NCBI RefSeq assembly: GCF_012932215.1
Contig: NZ_CP048788.1
Span: 124,001 to 188,000, forward strand
DNA length: 64,000 nt
From: Roseobacter ponti
GTDB lineage: Bacteria; Pseudomonadota; Alphaproteobacteria; Rhodobacterales; Rhodobacteraceae
Direction of reading: 5' to 3'
Shown here in pieces: positions 1 to 9,352 of this stretch (positions within the stretch are counted from its first letter, which is position 1; the number at the start of each line of letters is the position of its first letter). The notes under the pieces were generated by a model. The model was given only the letters and a program-made list of their open reading frames with translations. It had not been told where the DNA came from and searched no databases. Position numbers and translations under genes: made by a program.

Positions 1-1
1 C

Positions 2-2464
2 GGCAAAAAAACATTGGGTTTGCGCGGCAACGCGCGTCCGGGCAACGTAAAGCAGAGCTTTAGCCACGGACGGACCAAGAACGTCGTGGTTGAAACCAAA
101 CGTAAACGCGTTGTGGTGCCCAAAGCCGGTGCGACCAAATCCGCCGGTACATCAGGCGCGGCGGGCGGTGATCCGTCCCGACGCCCCGCAGGGATCACTG
201 ATGCGGAGATGGAGCGCCGGCTCAAGGCCGTGCAGGCCGCTAAAGCGCGCGAGTCCGAAGAAGCAGCCGAGCGTGAGGCCGAAGAAAAGGCGCGCGCCGA
301 AGACCGCGAGCGCCGTCGGGCTGAACAGGAAGAAAAAGAGCGCGAGGAGCGTGAGCGCGAGGAAAGCCTCAAGGCCAAGGCCCAGGAAGATCAGCGTCGG
401 AAGGATGAAGCCGAAGCAGCCGCCAAGGCTGCTGCGGCCCCTGCCGAAGAGCCCGTTGTCCAGCGTCCCGCGCGCGAGAAAGCAGCCCCCGAGGCCGCAC
501 CGCGTAAACAGCAGGATCGTGACCGCGACACCAACAAGCGTGGCAAAGGCGGCGACGACAACCGCCGCTCCGGCAAGCTGACCCTGAACCAGGCGCTTTC
601 GGGTGGTGAGGGCGGACGTCAGCGGTCGATGGCTGCAATGAAGCGCAAGCAGGAGCGGGCGCGGCAGAAAGCCATGGGAGGCCAGGTCGAGCGCGAAAAG
701 GTTGTGCGTGACGTGCAGGTCCCAGAGGCCATCGTGGTCTCTGAGCTGGCCAACCGGATGACCGAGAAGGTCGGCGAGGTTGTCAAAGCACTGATGAACA
801 ACGGCATGATGGTGACGCAGAACCAGACAATCGATGCGGACACCGCGGAACTGATCGTCGAAGAGTTCGGCCACAAGGTTGTGCGGGTTTCTGATGCCGA
901 TGTCGAGGACGTGATCAAAGAGGTTGAGGACGACGACAAGGATCTCTCGCCGCGTCCGCCGGTCATCACCATCATGGGTCACGTTGACCACGGCAAAACG
1001 TCTCTGCTCGATGCAATCCGGAACGCCAAGGTCGTCGCCGGCGAAGCAGGCGGGATCACCCAGCACATCGGTGCCTATCAGGTGAAAACCGAAGGCGGCC
1101 AGCTGCTGAGTTTCCTCGATACGCCGGGCCACGCGGCCTTTACGTCCATGCGTTCGCGCGGTGCTCAGGTGACGGATATCGTGGTCCTGGTGGTTGCGGC
1201 CGATGACGCCGTGATGCCGCAGACCATTGAAGCCATCAACCACGCCAAGGCAGCCAAGGTGCCGATGATTGTGGCGATCAACAAGATCGACCGCCCCGCG
1301 GCTGATCCCAACAAGGTCCGGACAGACCTGCTGCAGCACGAAGTGATCGTGGAGCAGATGTCAGGTGACGTGCAGGATGTCGAAGTCTCTGCCATTACCG
1401 GTCAGGGCCTCGATGAACTGCTCGAAGCGATCGCGCTGCAGGCGGAAATTCTGGAGCTGAAAGCCAACCCGAACCGCGCCGCTGTCGGTGCGGTGATCGA
1501 GGCGCAGCTTGATGTAGGCCGCGGCCCGGTTGCGACTGTTCTGGTTCAGAACGGCACGCTGCGTCAGGGTGATATATTTGTTGTTGGTGAGCAGTACGGT
1601 AAGGTCCGTGCGCTGATCAATGACAAGGGCGAGCGCGTGAAAGAGGCCGGTCCGTCCGTGCCTGTCGAAGTGCTCGGCCTGAACGGTACACCCGAGGCGG
1701 GCGATGTGCTGAACGTGACCGGTACCGAAGCGCAGGCGCGTGAAATCGCGGAATACCGCGCGAACGCTGCCAAAGACAAACGCGCAGCCGCCGGTGCGGC
1801 GACAACGCTTGAACAGCTTATGGCGAATGCCAAGGCCGATGAGAACGTCTCCGAGCTGCCCATTCTGGTGAAAGCTGACGTGCAGGGTTCTGCCGAGGCG
1901 ATCAACCAGGCGATGGAAAAGATCGGCAACGACGAGGTCCGCGTGCGCGTGCTGCACTCAGGTGTGGGCGCGATCACCGAGACCGACGTTGGCCTGGCCG
2001 AAGCTTCCGGCGCGCCGATTATGGGCTTTAACGTCCGGGCGAACGCCTCTGCGCGCAACACGGCCAACCAGAAGGGCGTCGAGATCCGCTATTATTCGGT
2101 GATCTATGACCTTGTGGACGACGTGAAAGCGGCGGCCTCAGGCCTGCTGAGTGCGGAGATTCGCGAGAACTTCATCGGGTACGCGACGATCAAAGAGGTC
2201 TTCAAAGTCACCGGCGTCGGTAAAGTCGCAGGCTGTCTGGTGACCGAAGGCGTGGCGCGCCGCTCTGCCGGTGTGCGTCTGCTGCGCGACAACGTGGTGA
2301 TCCACGAGGGCACGCTCAAGACGCTGAAGCGTTTCAAGGACGAGGTTGCCGAAGTGCAGTCGGGTCAGGAATGCGGCATGGCCTTTGAGAACTATGACGA
2401 TATCCGCCCTGATGATGTGATCGAAATCTTCGAGCGTGAAGAGGTGACCCGGACACTCACATGA
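2..2464 (+). CDS. infB: Translation initiation factor IF-2 (5' end cut by window edge)
   Basis: GTPase that delivers initiator fMet-tRNA to the 30S subunit and promotes 50S joining. The frame is open to the left edge, and the first visible residues (GKKTLGLRG) match the usual alphaproteobacterial IF-2 N-terminus, so only a handful of residues are missing. Order seen: N-terminal segment, long Arg/Glu/Lys-rich helical linker (residues ~60-230), IF2_N domain, then the G domain with the P-loop GHVDHGKT at base 977, the G3 motif DTPGH, and NKID as the G4 motif, followed by the beta-barrel and C-terminal fMet-tRNA-binding domains. About 820 codons remain, a normal length. The gene ends in a strong terminator 24 bases after the stop. 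Confidence 0.97.
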   Translation, partial: GKKTLGLRGNARPGNVKQSFSHGRTKNVVVETKRKRVVVPKAGATKSAGTSGAAGGDPSRRPAGITDAEMERRLKAVQAAKARESEEAAEREAEEKARAEDRERRRAEQEEKEREEREREESLKAKAQEDQRRKDEAEAAAKAAAAPAEEPVVQRPAREKAAPEAAPRKQQDRDRDTNKRGKGGDDNRRSGKLTLNQALSGGEGGRQRSMAAMKRKQERARQKAMGGQVEREKVVRDVQVPEAIVVSELANRMTEKVGEVVKALMNNGMMVTQNQTIDADTAELIVEEFGHKVVRVSDADVEDVIKEVEDDDKDLSPRPPVITIMGHVDHGKTSLLDAIRNAKVVAGEAGGITQHIGAYQVKTEGGQLLSFLDTPGHAAFTSMRSRGAQVTDIVVLVVAADDAVMPQTIEAINHAKAAKVPMIVAINKIDRPAADPNKVRTDLLQHEVIVEQMSGDVQDVEVSAITGQGLDELLEAIALQAEILELKANPNRAAVGAVIEAQLDVGRGPVATVLVQNGTLRQGDIFVVGEQYGKVRALINDKGERVKEAGPSVPVEVLGLNGTPEAGDVLNVTGTEAQAREIAEYRANAAKDKRAAAGAATTLEQLMANAKADENVSELPILVKADVQGSAEAINQAMEKIGNDEVRVRVLHSGVGAITETDVGLAEASGAPIMGFNVRANASARNTANQKGVEIRYYSVIYDLVDDVKAAASGLLSAEIRENFIGYATIKEVFKVTGVGKVAGCLVTEGVARRSAGVRLLRDNVVIHEGTLKTLKRFKDEVAEVQSGQECGMAFENYDDIRPDDVIEIFEREEVTRTLT

Positions 2465-2487
2465 TCCGGTGACACAGGTCTGACACT

Positions 2488-2521
2488 AAAAAAAAGGGAC
2501 CGCCTGCGCGGTCCCTTTTTT
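2488..2521. terminator. Bidirectional intrinsic terminator after infB
   Basis: Perfect 8-bp stem GGGACCGC/GCGGTCCC (2496-2503 and 2508-2515) with a CTGC loop, flanked by an A-run (2488-2495) and a T-run (2516-2521). It can therefore terminate infB on the plus strand and the small convergent gene on the minus strand; that gene's stop codon lies in the T-run. Confidence 0.93.
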
Positions 2522-2666
2522 AGTGGATTTCCGGTCCGGTCACTCTGACCGGCCTGCCTGTGAAAGTGTCATCATCCACCTTCACGACGATCCTCCCGTC
2601 CGGCAGTTCACGCACGTAAATGCCCTGAACCGATATTGCGCTTCCCATAATAATGGTGCGAAGCAT
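2520..2666 (-). CDS. Small hypothetical protein, 48 aa, convergent with infB
   Basis: Not recognised. The reading frame runs from ATG at 2666 to TAA at 2520-2522 and encodes 48 residues (starts MLRTIIMGSA, ends RVTGPEIH). Support for being real: an excellent ribosome site (GGGGAGGAGAGAGAC directly before ATG), a stop codon embedded in the infB two-way terminator, and a composition typical of a small beta-rich protein (VRELPDGRIVVKVDD). It has no cysteine, signal peptide or membrane segment. No function is proposed. The opposite strand has a 60-codon open frame over the same DNA, which has no ribosome site and is probably a shadow. Confidence 0.6.
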   Translation of the reverse strand: MLRTIIMGSAISVQGIYVRELPDGRIVVKVDDDTFTGRPVRVTGPEIH

Positions 2667-2732
2667 GTCTCTCTCCTCCCCAGGATACTGACGCTGTCAT
2701 CCTAGGGGGTGTTCACGGAAATGTCATAAACA

Positions 2733-2755
2733 AAATGCCTGAAAGGGCGGCATTT
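2733..2755 (-). terminator. Probable terminator of the ppiC-argJ-mutT operon
   Basis: On the minus strand the sequence just after mutT forms AAATGCC/GGCATTT (7 bp, 9-base loop) followed by TGTTT. The T-run is weak, so termination may be partial. Confidence 0.45.
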
Positions 2756-2781
2756 AATCCGGATCGGAAATAATCCGCCGA

Positions 2782-3180
2782 TCAGAGCCAGTCGCGCAGA
2801 ATCGGGATCAGCGGAATATCCGCCGCAGGCATCGGGTAATCCTTCATCTCCTGCGGGCGGACCCATTTCAGGGTCTGGCCTTCGCGCGACATCGGGGTGC
2901 CGTTCCATTTACGACAGGCAAACAGCGGCATCAGCAGATGAAAGGTATCATAGCTGTGGCTGGCAAACGTCAGCGGCGCGAGGCAGGACGCCCAGGTATC
3001 GATTCCAAGCTCTTCCTGCAATTCCCGGATCAGCGCGACTTCGGGTGTTTCACCCTGTTCCACTTTGCCACCGGGAAATTCCCATAGCCCGGCCATCGAC
3101 TTGCCTTCGGGGCGCTGTGCGATGAGCACCCGCCCGTCGATGTCGATCAGCGCCACGGCTGATACAAGTACGGTTTTCAT
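2782..3180 (-). CDS. mutT: MutT-type Nudix hydrolase (8-oxo-dGTP diphosphatase)
   Basis: Sanitises the nucleotide pool by hydrolysing 8-oxo-dGTP to the monophosphate, preventing A:T to C:G transversions. The 132-residue protein is the standard MutT length. The Nudix box (G-x5-E-x7-REU-xEE-x-GU) is complete at about residues 38-60, reading GGKVEQGE...RELQEELGI. It begins 21 bases after argJ in the same direction, so it is probably the last gene of the ppiC-argJ-mutT operon, an arrangement I recognise from Rhodobacteraceae, where it sits beside secA. No odd features. Confidence 0.92.
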   Translation of the reverse strand: MKTVLVSAVALIDIDGRVLIAQRPEGKSMAGLWEFPGGKVEQGETPEVALIRELQEELGIDTWASCLAPLTFASHSYDTFHLLMPLFACRKWNGTPMSREGQTLKWVRPQEMKDYPMPAADIPLIPILRDWL

Positions 3181-3201
3181 GCTTGGATCTCCGGTCGGCC
3201 G

Positions 3202-4431
3202 TCAGGAACGGTAATCGGCGTTGATGTCGATGTAGCCGTGGGTGAGATCGCAGGTCCACACAGTCGCCGTCCCGTCGCCCAGCCCGATATCAACCGCGAT
3301 ACGCAGGTTTTCGCCCTTCATATGTGCGGCGGCATCGGCCTCAGAATAACCCGGGCTGACCCAGCCTTTGTCAGCGACCAGCACGTCCCCGAAACGGATC
3401 GACAGCAGATCTCGGTCCGCCTCGGCGCCGGACTTGCCCACCGCCATGACCACGCGACCCCAGTTTGCGTCCTCTCCCGCGATTGCGGTTTTCACCAGAG
3501 GGGAGTTTGCAACAGACAATGCATGGGTCTTTGCGTCCCGGGCAGTTCTGGCTCCCGTCACGCTGATTTCAACGAATTTAGTCGCCCCTTCACCGTCGCG
3601 CACCACCTGATGCGCGAGATCGAGCATCACGCCATGAAGCGCACCGGCAAACCCGTCGTGCCCTGTCACGTCAACGCCCGACGCACCGGTGGCCGCAACC
3701 AGCAGCGTGTCAGATGTAGAAGTGTCACTGTCCACGGTGATGCAGTTGAAGGTGCTGTCATTGCCGGCGGATACCAGAGCCTGCAGATCGTTCCGGGCGA
3801 TTTTCGCGTCCGTGAAGATGTAGACCAGCATCGTCGCCATATCGGGCGCGATCATGCCGGAGCCCTTGGCGATACCGGCAATTCGGACAGTCTTTCCGTC
3901 GATGCTGACCTCTGCTGCCGCCCCCTTCGGGAAGGTGTCGGTGGTCATAATTGCTTTTGCGGCCTCTGAGATACCGCCGGCATCAAGCGTTCCGGCCAGA
4001 GCATCGAGCTTTGCCGTGATCCGGTCAAAAGGCAGCGGTTCGCCGATCACCCCGGTTGAGGAGGTGAATACCCGGGCCTGTGGCACGCCGGTCGCCTGTG
4101 CGGTGGCATCTGCGATGGCCCTGACCGCCTCGACGCCCCCTTTGCCGGTGAAAGCATTGGAATTGCCGGAGTTTACAAGGATTGCAGCACCCGCGCTGTC
4201 CACGTCGCCGTTGATCTTTTCCTGACAGTCGAGCACCGGAGCAGACCGCGTGGCTGATCGCGTAAATGCGCCGGCCACTGCCGTTCCCGGATCAAGCAGT
4301 GCGAGCATCACATCAGTGCGGCCCTGATAGCGCACACCGGCAGCAATGGTGGAAAACCGGACCCCGTCGATGACCGGAAGGTCCGGAAAAGAGGCGGGCG
4401 CGAGCGGGGAAACCGCGAGTGCTTTACCCAT
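3202..4431 (-). CDS. argJ: Bifunctional ornithine acetyltransferase / N-acetylglutamate synthase
   Basis: Arginine biosynthesis enzyme that moves the acetyl group from N-acetylornithine to glutamate, giving a cyclic pathway. At 409 residues it is full length. The autoproteolysis site is present: in KGSGMIAPDMATML the Ala199-Thr200 bond is the expected cleavage point and Thr200 the nucleophile of the beta chain. The motif NSGNSNAFTG (about 87-96) is also typical of the family. Whether it is bifunctional or only the transferase cannot be told from sequence alone. The ATG lies 6 bases after the ppiC stop, implying translational coupling. Confidence 0.96.
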   Translation of the reverse strand: MGKALAVSPLAPASFPDLPVIDGVRFSTIAAGVRYQGRTDVMLALLDPGTAVAGAFTRSATRSAPVLDCQEKINGDVDSAGAAILVNSGNSNAFTGKGGVEAVRAIADATAQATGVPQARVFTSSTGVIGEPLPFDRITAKLDALAGTLDAGGISEAAKAIMTTDTFPKGAAAEVSIDGKTVRIAGIAKGSGMIAPDMATMLVYIFTDAKIARNDLQALVSAGNDSTFNCITVDSDTSTSDTLLVAATGASGVDVTGHDGFAGALHGVMLDLAHQVVRDGEGATKFVEISVTGARTARDAKTHALSVANSPLVKTAIAGEDANWGRVVMAVGKSGAEADRDLLSIRFGDVLVADKGWVSPGYSEADAAAHMKGENLRIAVDIGLGDGTATVWTCDLTHGYIDINADYRS

Positions 4432-4437
4432 GTGCGG

Positions 4438-5301
4438 TCACTCCAGAAGATCGATGCGCCGCAGCAGCGCAGGGTCAACCGGGTCACCCCCGGGGCGCAG
4501 CACTTCAGCTTCCTGAGACAGCCTTTCGATTGCGGCTTCGGCAACGGTGCGCCGGGCCTGCCCCTCAAGCTCGGTGCGCACTTCCTCCAGTGTGGGGATA
4601 TCGGCTTTGCGCACTTCGTTCAGACGGATCACGTGCCAGCCGAACTGGGTCTGCACAGGTTGTGATACCTCGCCTTCCTCAAGTGCTATGACGGCGGCTT
4701 CGAATTCAGGCACCATCGCACCGGAGCCGAACCAGCCGAGTTCACCGCCGCCCGGACCGGAGGGACCGGTCGATTTTTCCATTGCGGTTTCAGCGAAATC
4801 CGCGCCTTCGTCGAGGCTGGTCATCACCTCGAGTGCTGCTTCTTCGGTTTCCACAAGAATGTGCGAGGCGTTATATTCGTCTTCGGCTTCGATGCTGCCG
4901 TACTGTTCGTCGTAAAGTGCCTGAACGTCCTCCGAGATATCTGTCCCGGCGAGGATGTTTTCGATGACTTCACCCGCAACCAGAGACCGTTTTTCGTTTT
5001 CAAGCGAATACACCACACGCGGCGGCAGGGTCTCGGTAAACGACTGAGAGAGCGCGCTTTGCTGAATAAGCTGTTGCAGAATGCCGCTGTAGAGCACGTC
5101 GTCGGACAGCTGCTGATACTGCTCCGGCAGCGTTGCTGCGGCCGCGATCATATGGCCAAGCGTGATTTCGACACCGTTCACGGTGGCAACGACTGTTGTT
5201 GCGGATGCTTCGGTCTCTTCTGTCTGGTCCTGCGCGAAGGCCGGCGCGGAAAGGCTCAGCGCCAGCAGAGCGCCGGACAGAAAACGGATGTGTTTTTGCA
5301 T
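4438..5301 (-). CDS. Periplasmic PpiC/SurA-type peptidyl-prolyl isomerase
   Basis: Parvulin-type prolyl isomerase thought to assist folding of exported proteins. It has an N-terminal signal peptide (residues 1-23, hydrophobic core then AFA-QDQ), an acidic helical chaperone-like region (about 40-135), and a parvulin domain (about 142-232) with the family signatures ASHILVETE and GPGGGELGWFGSGAMVPEFE and the final QFGWHVIRL. A helical tail follows. It is the first gene of the operon with argJ and mutT and is divergent from secA, which fits a secretion role for the neighbourhood. It resembles PrsA- or SurA-like proteins; no specific symbol is justified. Confidence 0.9.
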   Translation of the reverse strand: MQKHIRFLSGALLALSLSAPAFAQDQTEETEASATTVVATVNGVEITLGHMIAAAATLPEQYQQLSDDVLYSGILQQLIQQSALSQSFTETLPPRVVYSLENEKRSLVAGEVIENILAGTDISEDVQALYDEQYGSIEAEDEYNASHILVETEEAALEVMTSLDEGADFAETAMEKSTGPSGPGGGELGWFGSGAMVPEFEAAVIALEEGEVSQPVQTQFGWHVIRLNEVRKADIPTLEEVRTELEGQARRTVAEAAIERLSQEAEVLRPGGDPVDPALLRRIDLLE

Positions 5302-5339
5302 GGGTTGGTCCTATGGATGTGTCGCGGCGGGCCACGACA

Positions 5340-5368
5340 TTGACACGGTTTGGCGGGGCCCTTACATC
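5340..5368 (+). promoter_or_regulatory. Candidate secA promoter
   Basis: TTGACA at 5340-5345, a 17-base spacer and TACATC at 5363-5368, about 110 bases before the secA ATG. The -35 matches the housekeeping consensus exactly; the -10 matches 4 of 6. It lies in the divergent region with ppiC. Confidence 0.5.
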
Positions 5369-5476
5369 GCCCTATGGGCGCCATAAAGGCACGGCGTTCG
5401 TGTGTATATCTATGGGCTGCGCCGCGGACGAGCAAGCAGATCAGCGCATGACACTATTACTTCGGCTGGAGAACGC

Positions 5477-8188
5477 ATGCTGGGTTTCGGAACGATCACG
5501 AAAAAAGTCTTTGGCACGCCCAATGACCGGAAAATAAAAGCGACCCGACCCCTGATCGAACAGATCAACGGGCTTGAGCCTGAATTTGAGAAGCTGACCG
5601 ATGCGGGGATCCTCGAAAAGACCGAAGAGCTGCGCGCGCGGGCGCTTAAGGGTGAGAGCCTTGATGATCTGCTGCCCGAAGCCTTTGCCAACTGTCGCGA
5701 GGCGGCGCGCCGGGCGCTTGGTCTGCGGGCTTTTGACACCCAGCTGATGGGCGCGGTGTTTCTGCATGAGGGCAATATCGCCGAGCAGAAGACCGGCGAA
5801 GGCAAAACGCTGACCGCGACCTTTGCGGCCTATCTCAATGCGCTGACCAGGGACGGCGTGCATATCGTCACGGTGAACGAATATCTCGCGAAGCGCGACG
5901 CCTCCTGGATGGGCAAGGTCTTCGGTGCGCTGGGTCTGAGCACGGGCGTGGCCTGGTCCGGGATGCCGGAAGAAGACAAGCGCGAGGCCTACGACAGCGA
6001 CGTAACCTATGCGACCAACAACGAACTGGGTTTTGACTATCTGCGCGATAACATGCGCTCCGAGCTGAGCCAGATTTTCCAGAAAAAGCACAATTTTGCG
6101 ATCGTGGACGAAGTCGACAGTATTCTGATCGACGAAGCACGCACACCGCTGATCATTTCCGGCCCGTCGCAGGACCGCTCCGGCATGTATCAGACCATTG
6201 ATGCGCTGATCCCGTCGCTGAACGACACGCACTTCGAGCTCGACGAGAAAACCCGCAACGTAACGTTCACCGATGAAGGAAACGAGTTCCTCGAGCAGGT
6301 GCTGCGCGACAATGAACTGCTGGAAGAGGGTCAGACGCTCTACGATCCCGAAAGCACCACCATCGTACACCACATCAACCAGGGTCTGCGAGCGCATAAG
6401 CTCTTTCAGCGCGACAAGGATTATATCGTGCGCGATGACAGCGTCGTTCTGATTGATGAATTCACCGGGCGCATGATGGCGGGACGGCGGCTTTCCGACG
6501 GTCTGCACCAGGCGATTGAGGCCAAGGAAGGGGTGGAAATCCGCCCTGAAAACATCACGCTGGCCTCTGTGACGTTCCAGAACTATTTCCGGCTTTATAA
6601 CAAGCTGGCGGGCATGACCGGTACCGCGCTGACCGAAGCGGAAGAATTCAGCGAAATTTATGGTCTGGGTGTTGTCGAAGTCCCGACCAACAGGCCAGTG
6701 GCCCGTGTTGATGAAGACGATCAGGTGTTCCGCACCGCAGTCGAGAAGTATCGCGCGATGCTGGAGCAGATCAAAGAGAGCCACGAAAAGGGCCAGCCTG
6801 TTCTGGTGGGTACGACCTCCATCGAGAAATCCGAAATGCTCAGCAAGATGCTGACCGACGCGGGGCTGAAACATAACGTTCTGAACGCGCGCCAGCACGA
6901 GCAGGAAGCGCAGATCGTGGCCGATGCCGGCAAATTCGGCGCGGTTACAATTGCCACCAACATGGCCGGTCGCGGCACCGACATTCAGCTCGGCGGCAAC
7001 GTCGATCTGCAGATCATGGAAGCGCTGGCAGCTGATCCCGAGGCGGACCCTGAAGCGCTGCGCCAGGGCATCGAAGCGAGCCACGCCGGCGAAAAGGCCA
7101 AAGTAATCGAGGCAGGCGGGCTTTATGTTCTGGCCTCCGAGCGCCACGAAAGCCGGCGCATCGACAACCAGTTGCGCGGCCGGTCGGGACGTCAGGGTGA
7201 CCCCGGACGCTCGTCCTTCTTTCTGAGCCTTGAAGATGACCTGATGCGCATTTTCGGATCTGAGCGGCTGGAGAAAGTGCTGAAAACCCTTGGTCTGAAA
7301 GAGGACGAGGCGATTGTGCATCCCTGGGTTAACAAATCGCTGGAGCGTGCGCAGGCCAAGGTCGAAGGACGAAACTTTGATATCCGTAAGCAGCTGCTGA
7401 AATTTGACGACGTGATGAACGAGCAGCGTAAGGTCGTGTTTGGCCAGCGCCGCGAGATCATGGAAGCGGAAGATCTGTCAGAGATCACGACCGATATGCG
7501 TCATCAGGTGATTGACGATCTGATCGATCAGTATCTGCCGCCCAATACCTATGCGGATCAGTGGGACTCCGAGGGCCTGAATGAGGCCGTGCGCGAACAG
7601 CTCGGAATGGATCTGCCGGTGGCGGACTGGACCGCGGAAGAGGGTGTTGATGACGACGTGATGCGCGAGCGCCTGATCGAGGCTACCGATGCCTTTATGA
7701 AAGACAAGGCCGCGCAGTTCGGCCCCGAAAATATGCGCAACATCGAAAAGCAGCTCTTGTTGCAGTCGATTGACGGAAAGTGGCGCGAACATCTGCTGAC
7801 GCTGGAGCACCTGCGGTCGGTGGTTGGTTTCCGCGGGTATGCACAGCGTGATCCGCTGAATGAATATAAAAACGAGTCCTTTCAGCTTTTTGAGGGCATG
7901 CTCGACAGTCTGCGCGAGGATGTGACCCAGAAACTGGCGCAGATCCGCCCGCTCACCGAAGAAGAGCAAAAGCAGATGGTCGAGCAGATGCGCGCCCAGC
8001 AGGCAGAGGCTCAGGCGGCAGGCGAGCAGGCGGCAGCGCTCTCCGCTGAGCCGGAGGCGGGTGACAGCGATGCGGTTGCGGGGTTTGTCGAAGACGACCC
8101 GTCAACATGGGGAAATCCGGGCAGAAACGAGACCTGTCCCTGTGGATCCGGTAAGAAATTCAAGCACTGTCACGGTCGCCTGATCTGA
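5477..8188 (+). CDS. secA: Preprotein translocase ATPase SecA
   Basis: Motor of the Sec pathway, pushing unfolded preproteins through SecYEG. Start chosen at ATG 5477 ([10 protein letters not shown], with GGAGA upstream) because the frame extends 25 codons further upstream without homology-like sequence; this gives 903 residues, the usual alphaproteobacterial length. Walker A GEGKT at about residue 107, [11 protein letters not shown] at about 210, the preprotein cross-linking region, the second nucleotide-binding fold with [12 protein letters not shown], and the C-terminal zinc and SecB-binding tail [12 protein letters not shown]. All key motifs are intact. Confidence 0.97.
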   Translation: MLGFGTITKKVFGTPNDRKIKATRPLIEQINGLEPEFEKLTDAGILEKTEELRARALKGESLDDLLPEAFANCREAARRALGLRAFDTQLMGAVFLHEGNIAEQKTGEGKTLTATFAAYLNALTRDGVHIVTVNEYLAKRDASWMGKVFGALGLSTGVAWSGMPEEDKREAYDSDVTYATNNELGFDYLRDNMRSELSQIFQKKHNFAIVDEVDSILIDEARTPLIISGPSQDRSGMYQTIDALIPSLNDTHFELDEKTRNVTFTDEGNEFLEQVLRDNELLEEGQTLYDPESTTIVHHINQGLRAHKLFQRDKDYIVRDDSVVLIDEFTGRMMAGRRLSDGLHQAIEAKEGVEIRPENITLASVTFQNYFRLYNKLAGMTGTALTEAEEFSEIYGLGVVEVPTNRPVARVDEDDQVFRTAVEKYRAMLEQIKESHEKGQPVLVGTTSIEKSEMLSKMLTDAGLKHNVLNARQHEQEAQIVADAGKFGAVTIATNMAGRGTDIQLGGNVDLQIMEALAADPEADPEALRQGIEASHAGEKAKVIEAGGLYVLASERHESRRIDNQLRGRSGRQGDPGRSSFFLSLEDDLMRIFGSERLEKVLKTLGLKEDEAIVHPWVNKSLERAQAKVEGRNFDIRKQLLKFDDVMNEQRKVVFGQRREIMEAEDLSEITTDMRHQVIDDLIDQYLPPNTYADQWDSEGLNEAVREQLGMDLPVADWTAEEGVDDDVMRERLIEATDAFMKDKAAQFGPENMRNIEKQLLLQSIDGKWREHLLTLEHLRSVVGFRGYAQRDPLNEYKNESFQLFEGMLDSLREDVTQKLAQIRPLTEEEQKQMVEQMRAQQAEAQAAGEQAAALSAEPEAGDSDAVAGFVEDDPSTWGNPGRNETCPCGSGKKFKHCHGRLI

Positions 8189-8192
8189 CCTC

Positions 8193-8224
8193 AGGCGGGG
8201 ATTGTTTCGTATCCCTGCCTTTTT
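8193..8224 (+). terminator. Terminator after secA
   Basis: Stem AGGCGGGGAT (8193-8202) pairs with ATCCCTGCCT (8211-8220), ten pairs including one G-U, followed by TTTTT. Five bases after the secA stop. Confidence 0.88.
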
Positions 8225-8277
8225 GTTGCCTGAATGACTCCCAATACGCGTCACAAGTGAGCCCTGTTTACGATCTA

Positions 8278-8314
8278 TTAACCTTCCTTAACAGGTGAAG
8301 AAGGATCGTTAACC
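8278..8314 (+). promoter_or_regulatory. Three TTAAC half-sites upstream of the 8316 gene (possible CtrA sites)
   Basis: TTAACC at 8278-8283, TTAAC at 8288-8292 and TTAACC at 8309-8314, immediately before the ATG at 8316. The first two are spaced by 10 bases. The alphaproteobacterial CtrA regulator binds TTAA-N7-TTAA; here the gap is N6, so this is suggestive only. The ribosome site GAAGGA lies between sites two and three. Confidence 0.3.
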
Positions 8315-8315
8315 C

Positions 8316-9332
8316 ATGTCTCACAAGACAGAGATTATTACCGCTGCCAGTACCCTTGTCTGCGCGCTGGCGATTGGTTTTGTGATGCAGAGCGGCGAAG
8401 TCGCCGAGCAGCGTTATGGCGAGACACAGATTGCCGGACTGGGCAGTGTTCCGGTGGTCGGCACGCCGGTGTCGCCGGTCGGCGTGAGCCCTTCGGCCCG
8501 CATTTCTGAAGATGATCCGCGTTTGCGTGTGAACGGCATTGCCCTGACGTCGGCCGGAATCAGATCCACTGAGGACAAAGAAACAATCAGCGTATCCCTG
8601 CTGGGTCAGCCCGAGAAAGAGCCGGCCAAAGTGGAATATACCGTGCGCACCAGCTGCCCGGTTGTGGCCGAAGCGGAAACGCGGGCCAGCGCCATGCTGG
8701 CGATGCGCGTCGAAGCACCCTGCTATGCAGGCGAAACCGTATCGCTGTCGCACAAGGGCGTGACATTCAGCGATGTCCTCGATGCCAGCGGCCGGATGAG
8801 CGTCGATATCCCGGCGCTTGAACAGGACGCCAGAGTTGTCGTGACATTTGAAAACGGTCGCAATGCAACAGCCGCCAGCACCGTGACAACCATCGCGCTT
8901 TATAACCGCGTGATCGTGCAGACCAAAGCCGGCACCGGTGTACAGATCCACGCCAGGGAGTTCGGCGCGGATTATGGCCAGGAAGGCCATGTCTGGTCGG
9001 GCGCACCGCGCGATCCGGAATCTGTCGGTACAGGCGTTGGCGGGTTCTTGTCCACGCTGGGCAATCCGGAGACCGAAGGCCAGGATGTCGCCCAGATCTA
9101 TACCTATCCCGTGACCCTGTCCGGGGCGAGCAGCACTGTCGATCTGACCGTTGAAACCGAGGTGACCGAGCTCAACTGTGGCCGGACGATTACCGCCTCG
9201 ACCATGCGGGTGATCAAAGGCGGCGACGCAACCGTCAAAGACCTGAGCGTCGATGTGCCGGGATGCGAGACCGTGGGCGATTATCTGGTGTTGATTAACC
9301 CGCTCGAAGACCTGAAACTCGCCGGAAAGTAA
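8316..9332 (+). CDS. Hypothetical exported protein, 338 aa
   Basis: Function unknown; similar proteins next to secA in this family are sometimes labelled translocase by position, which the sequence does not support. A hydrophobic N-terminal segment (about residues 8-25, followed by QSGEVAEQR) looks like a signal peptide or membrane anchor, so the rest should be periplasmic. The body is rich in beta-type and Thr/Ser/Val sequence with four spaced cysteines (in SCPVV, APCYAG, LNCGRT and PGCETV), consistent with two disulfides. It begins after the secA terminator with its own ribosome site GAAGGA and is followed 20 bases later by another envelope gene, so the two probably form an operon. Confidence 0.75.
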   Translation: MSHKTEIITAASTLVCALAIGFVMQSGEVAEQRYGETQIAGLGSVPVVGTPVSPVGVSPSARISEDDPRLRVNGIALTSAGIRSTEDKETISVSLLGQPEKEPAKVEYTVRTSCPVVAEAETRASAMLAMRVEAPCYAGETVSLSHKGVTFSDVLDASGRMSVDIPALEQDARVVVTFENGRNATAASTVTTIALYNRVIVQTKAGTGVQIHAREFGADYGQEGHVWSGAPRDPESVGTGVGGFLSTLGNPETEGQDVAQIYTYPVTLSGASSTVDLTVETEVTELNCGRTITASTMRVIKGGDATVKDLSVDVPGCETVGDYLVLINPLEDLKLAGK

Positions 9333-9352
9333 CCCCAGCGAGGCTCTGTCAC

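Noticed and set aside
2523-2705. 60-codon plus-strand frame after infB
   Set aside because: No ribosome site, and it begins inside the terminator; the opposite 48-codon frame is better supported.
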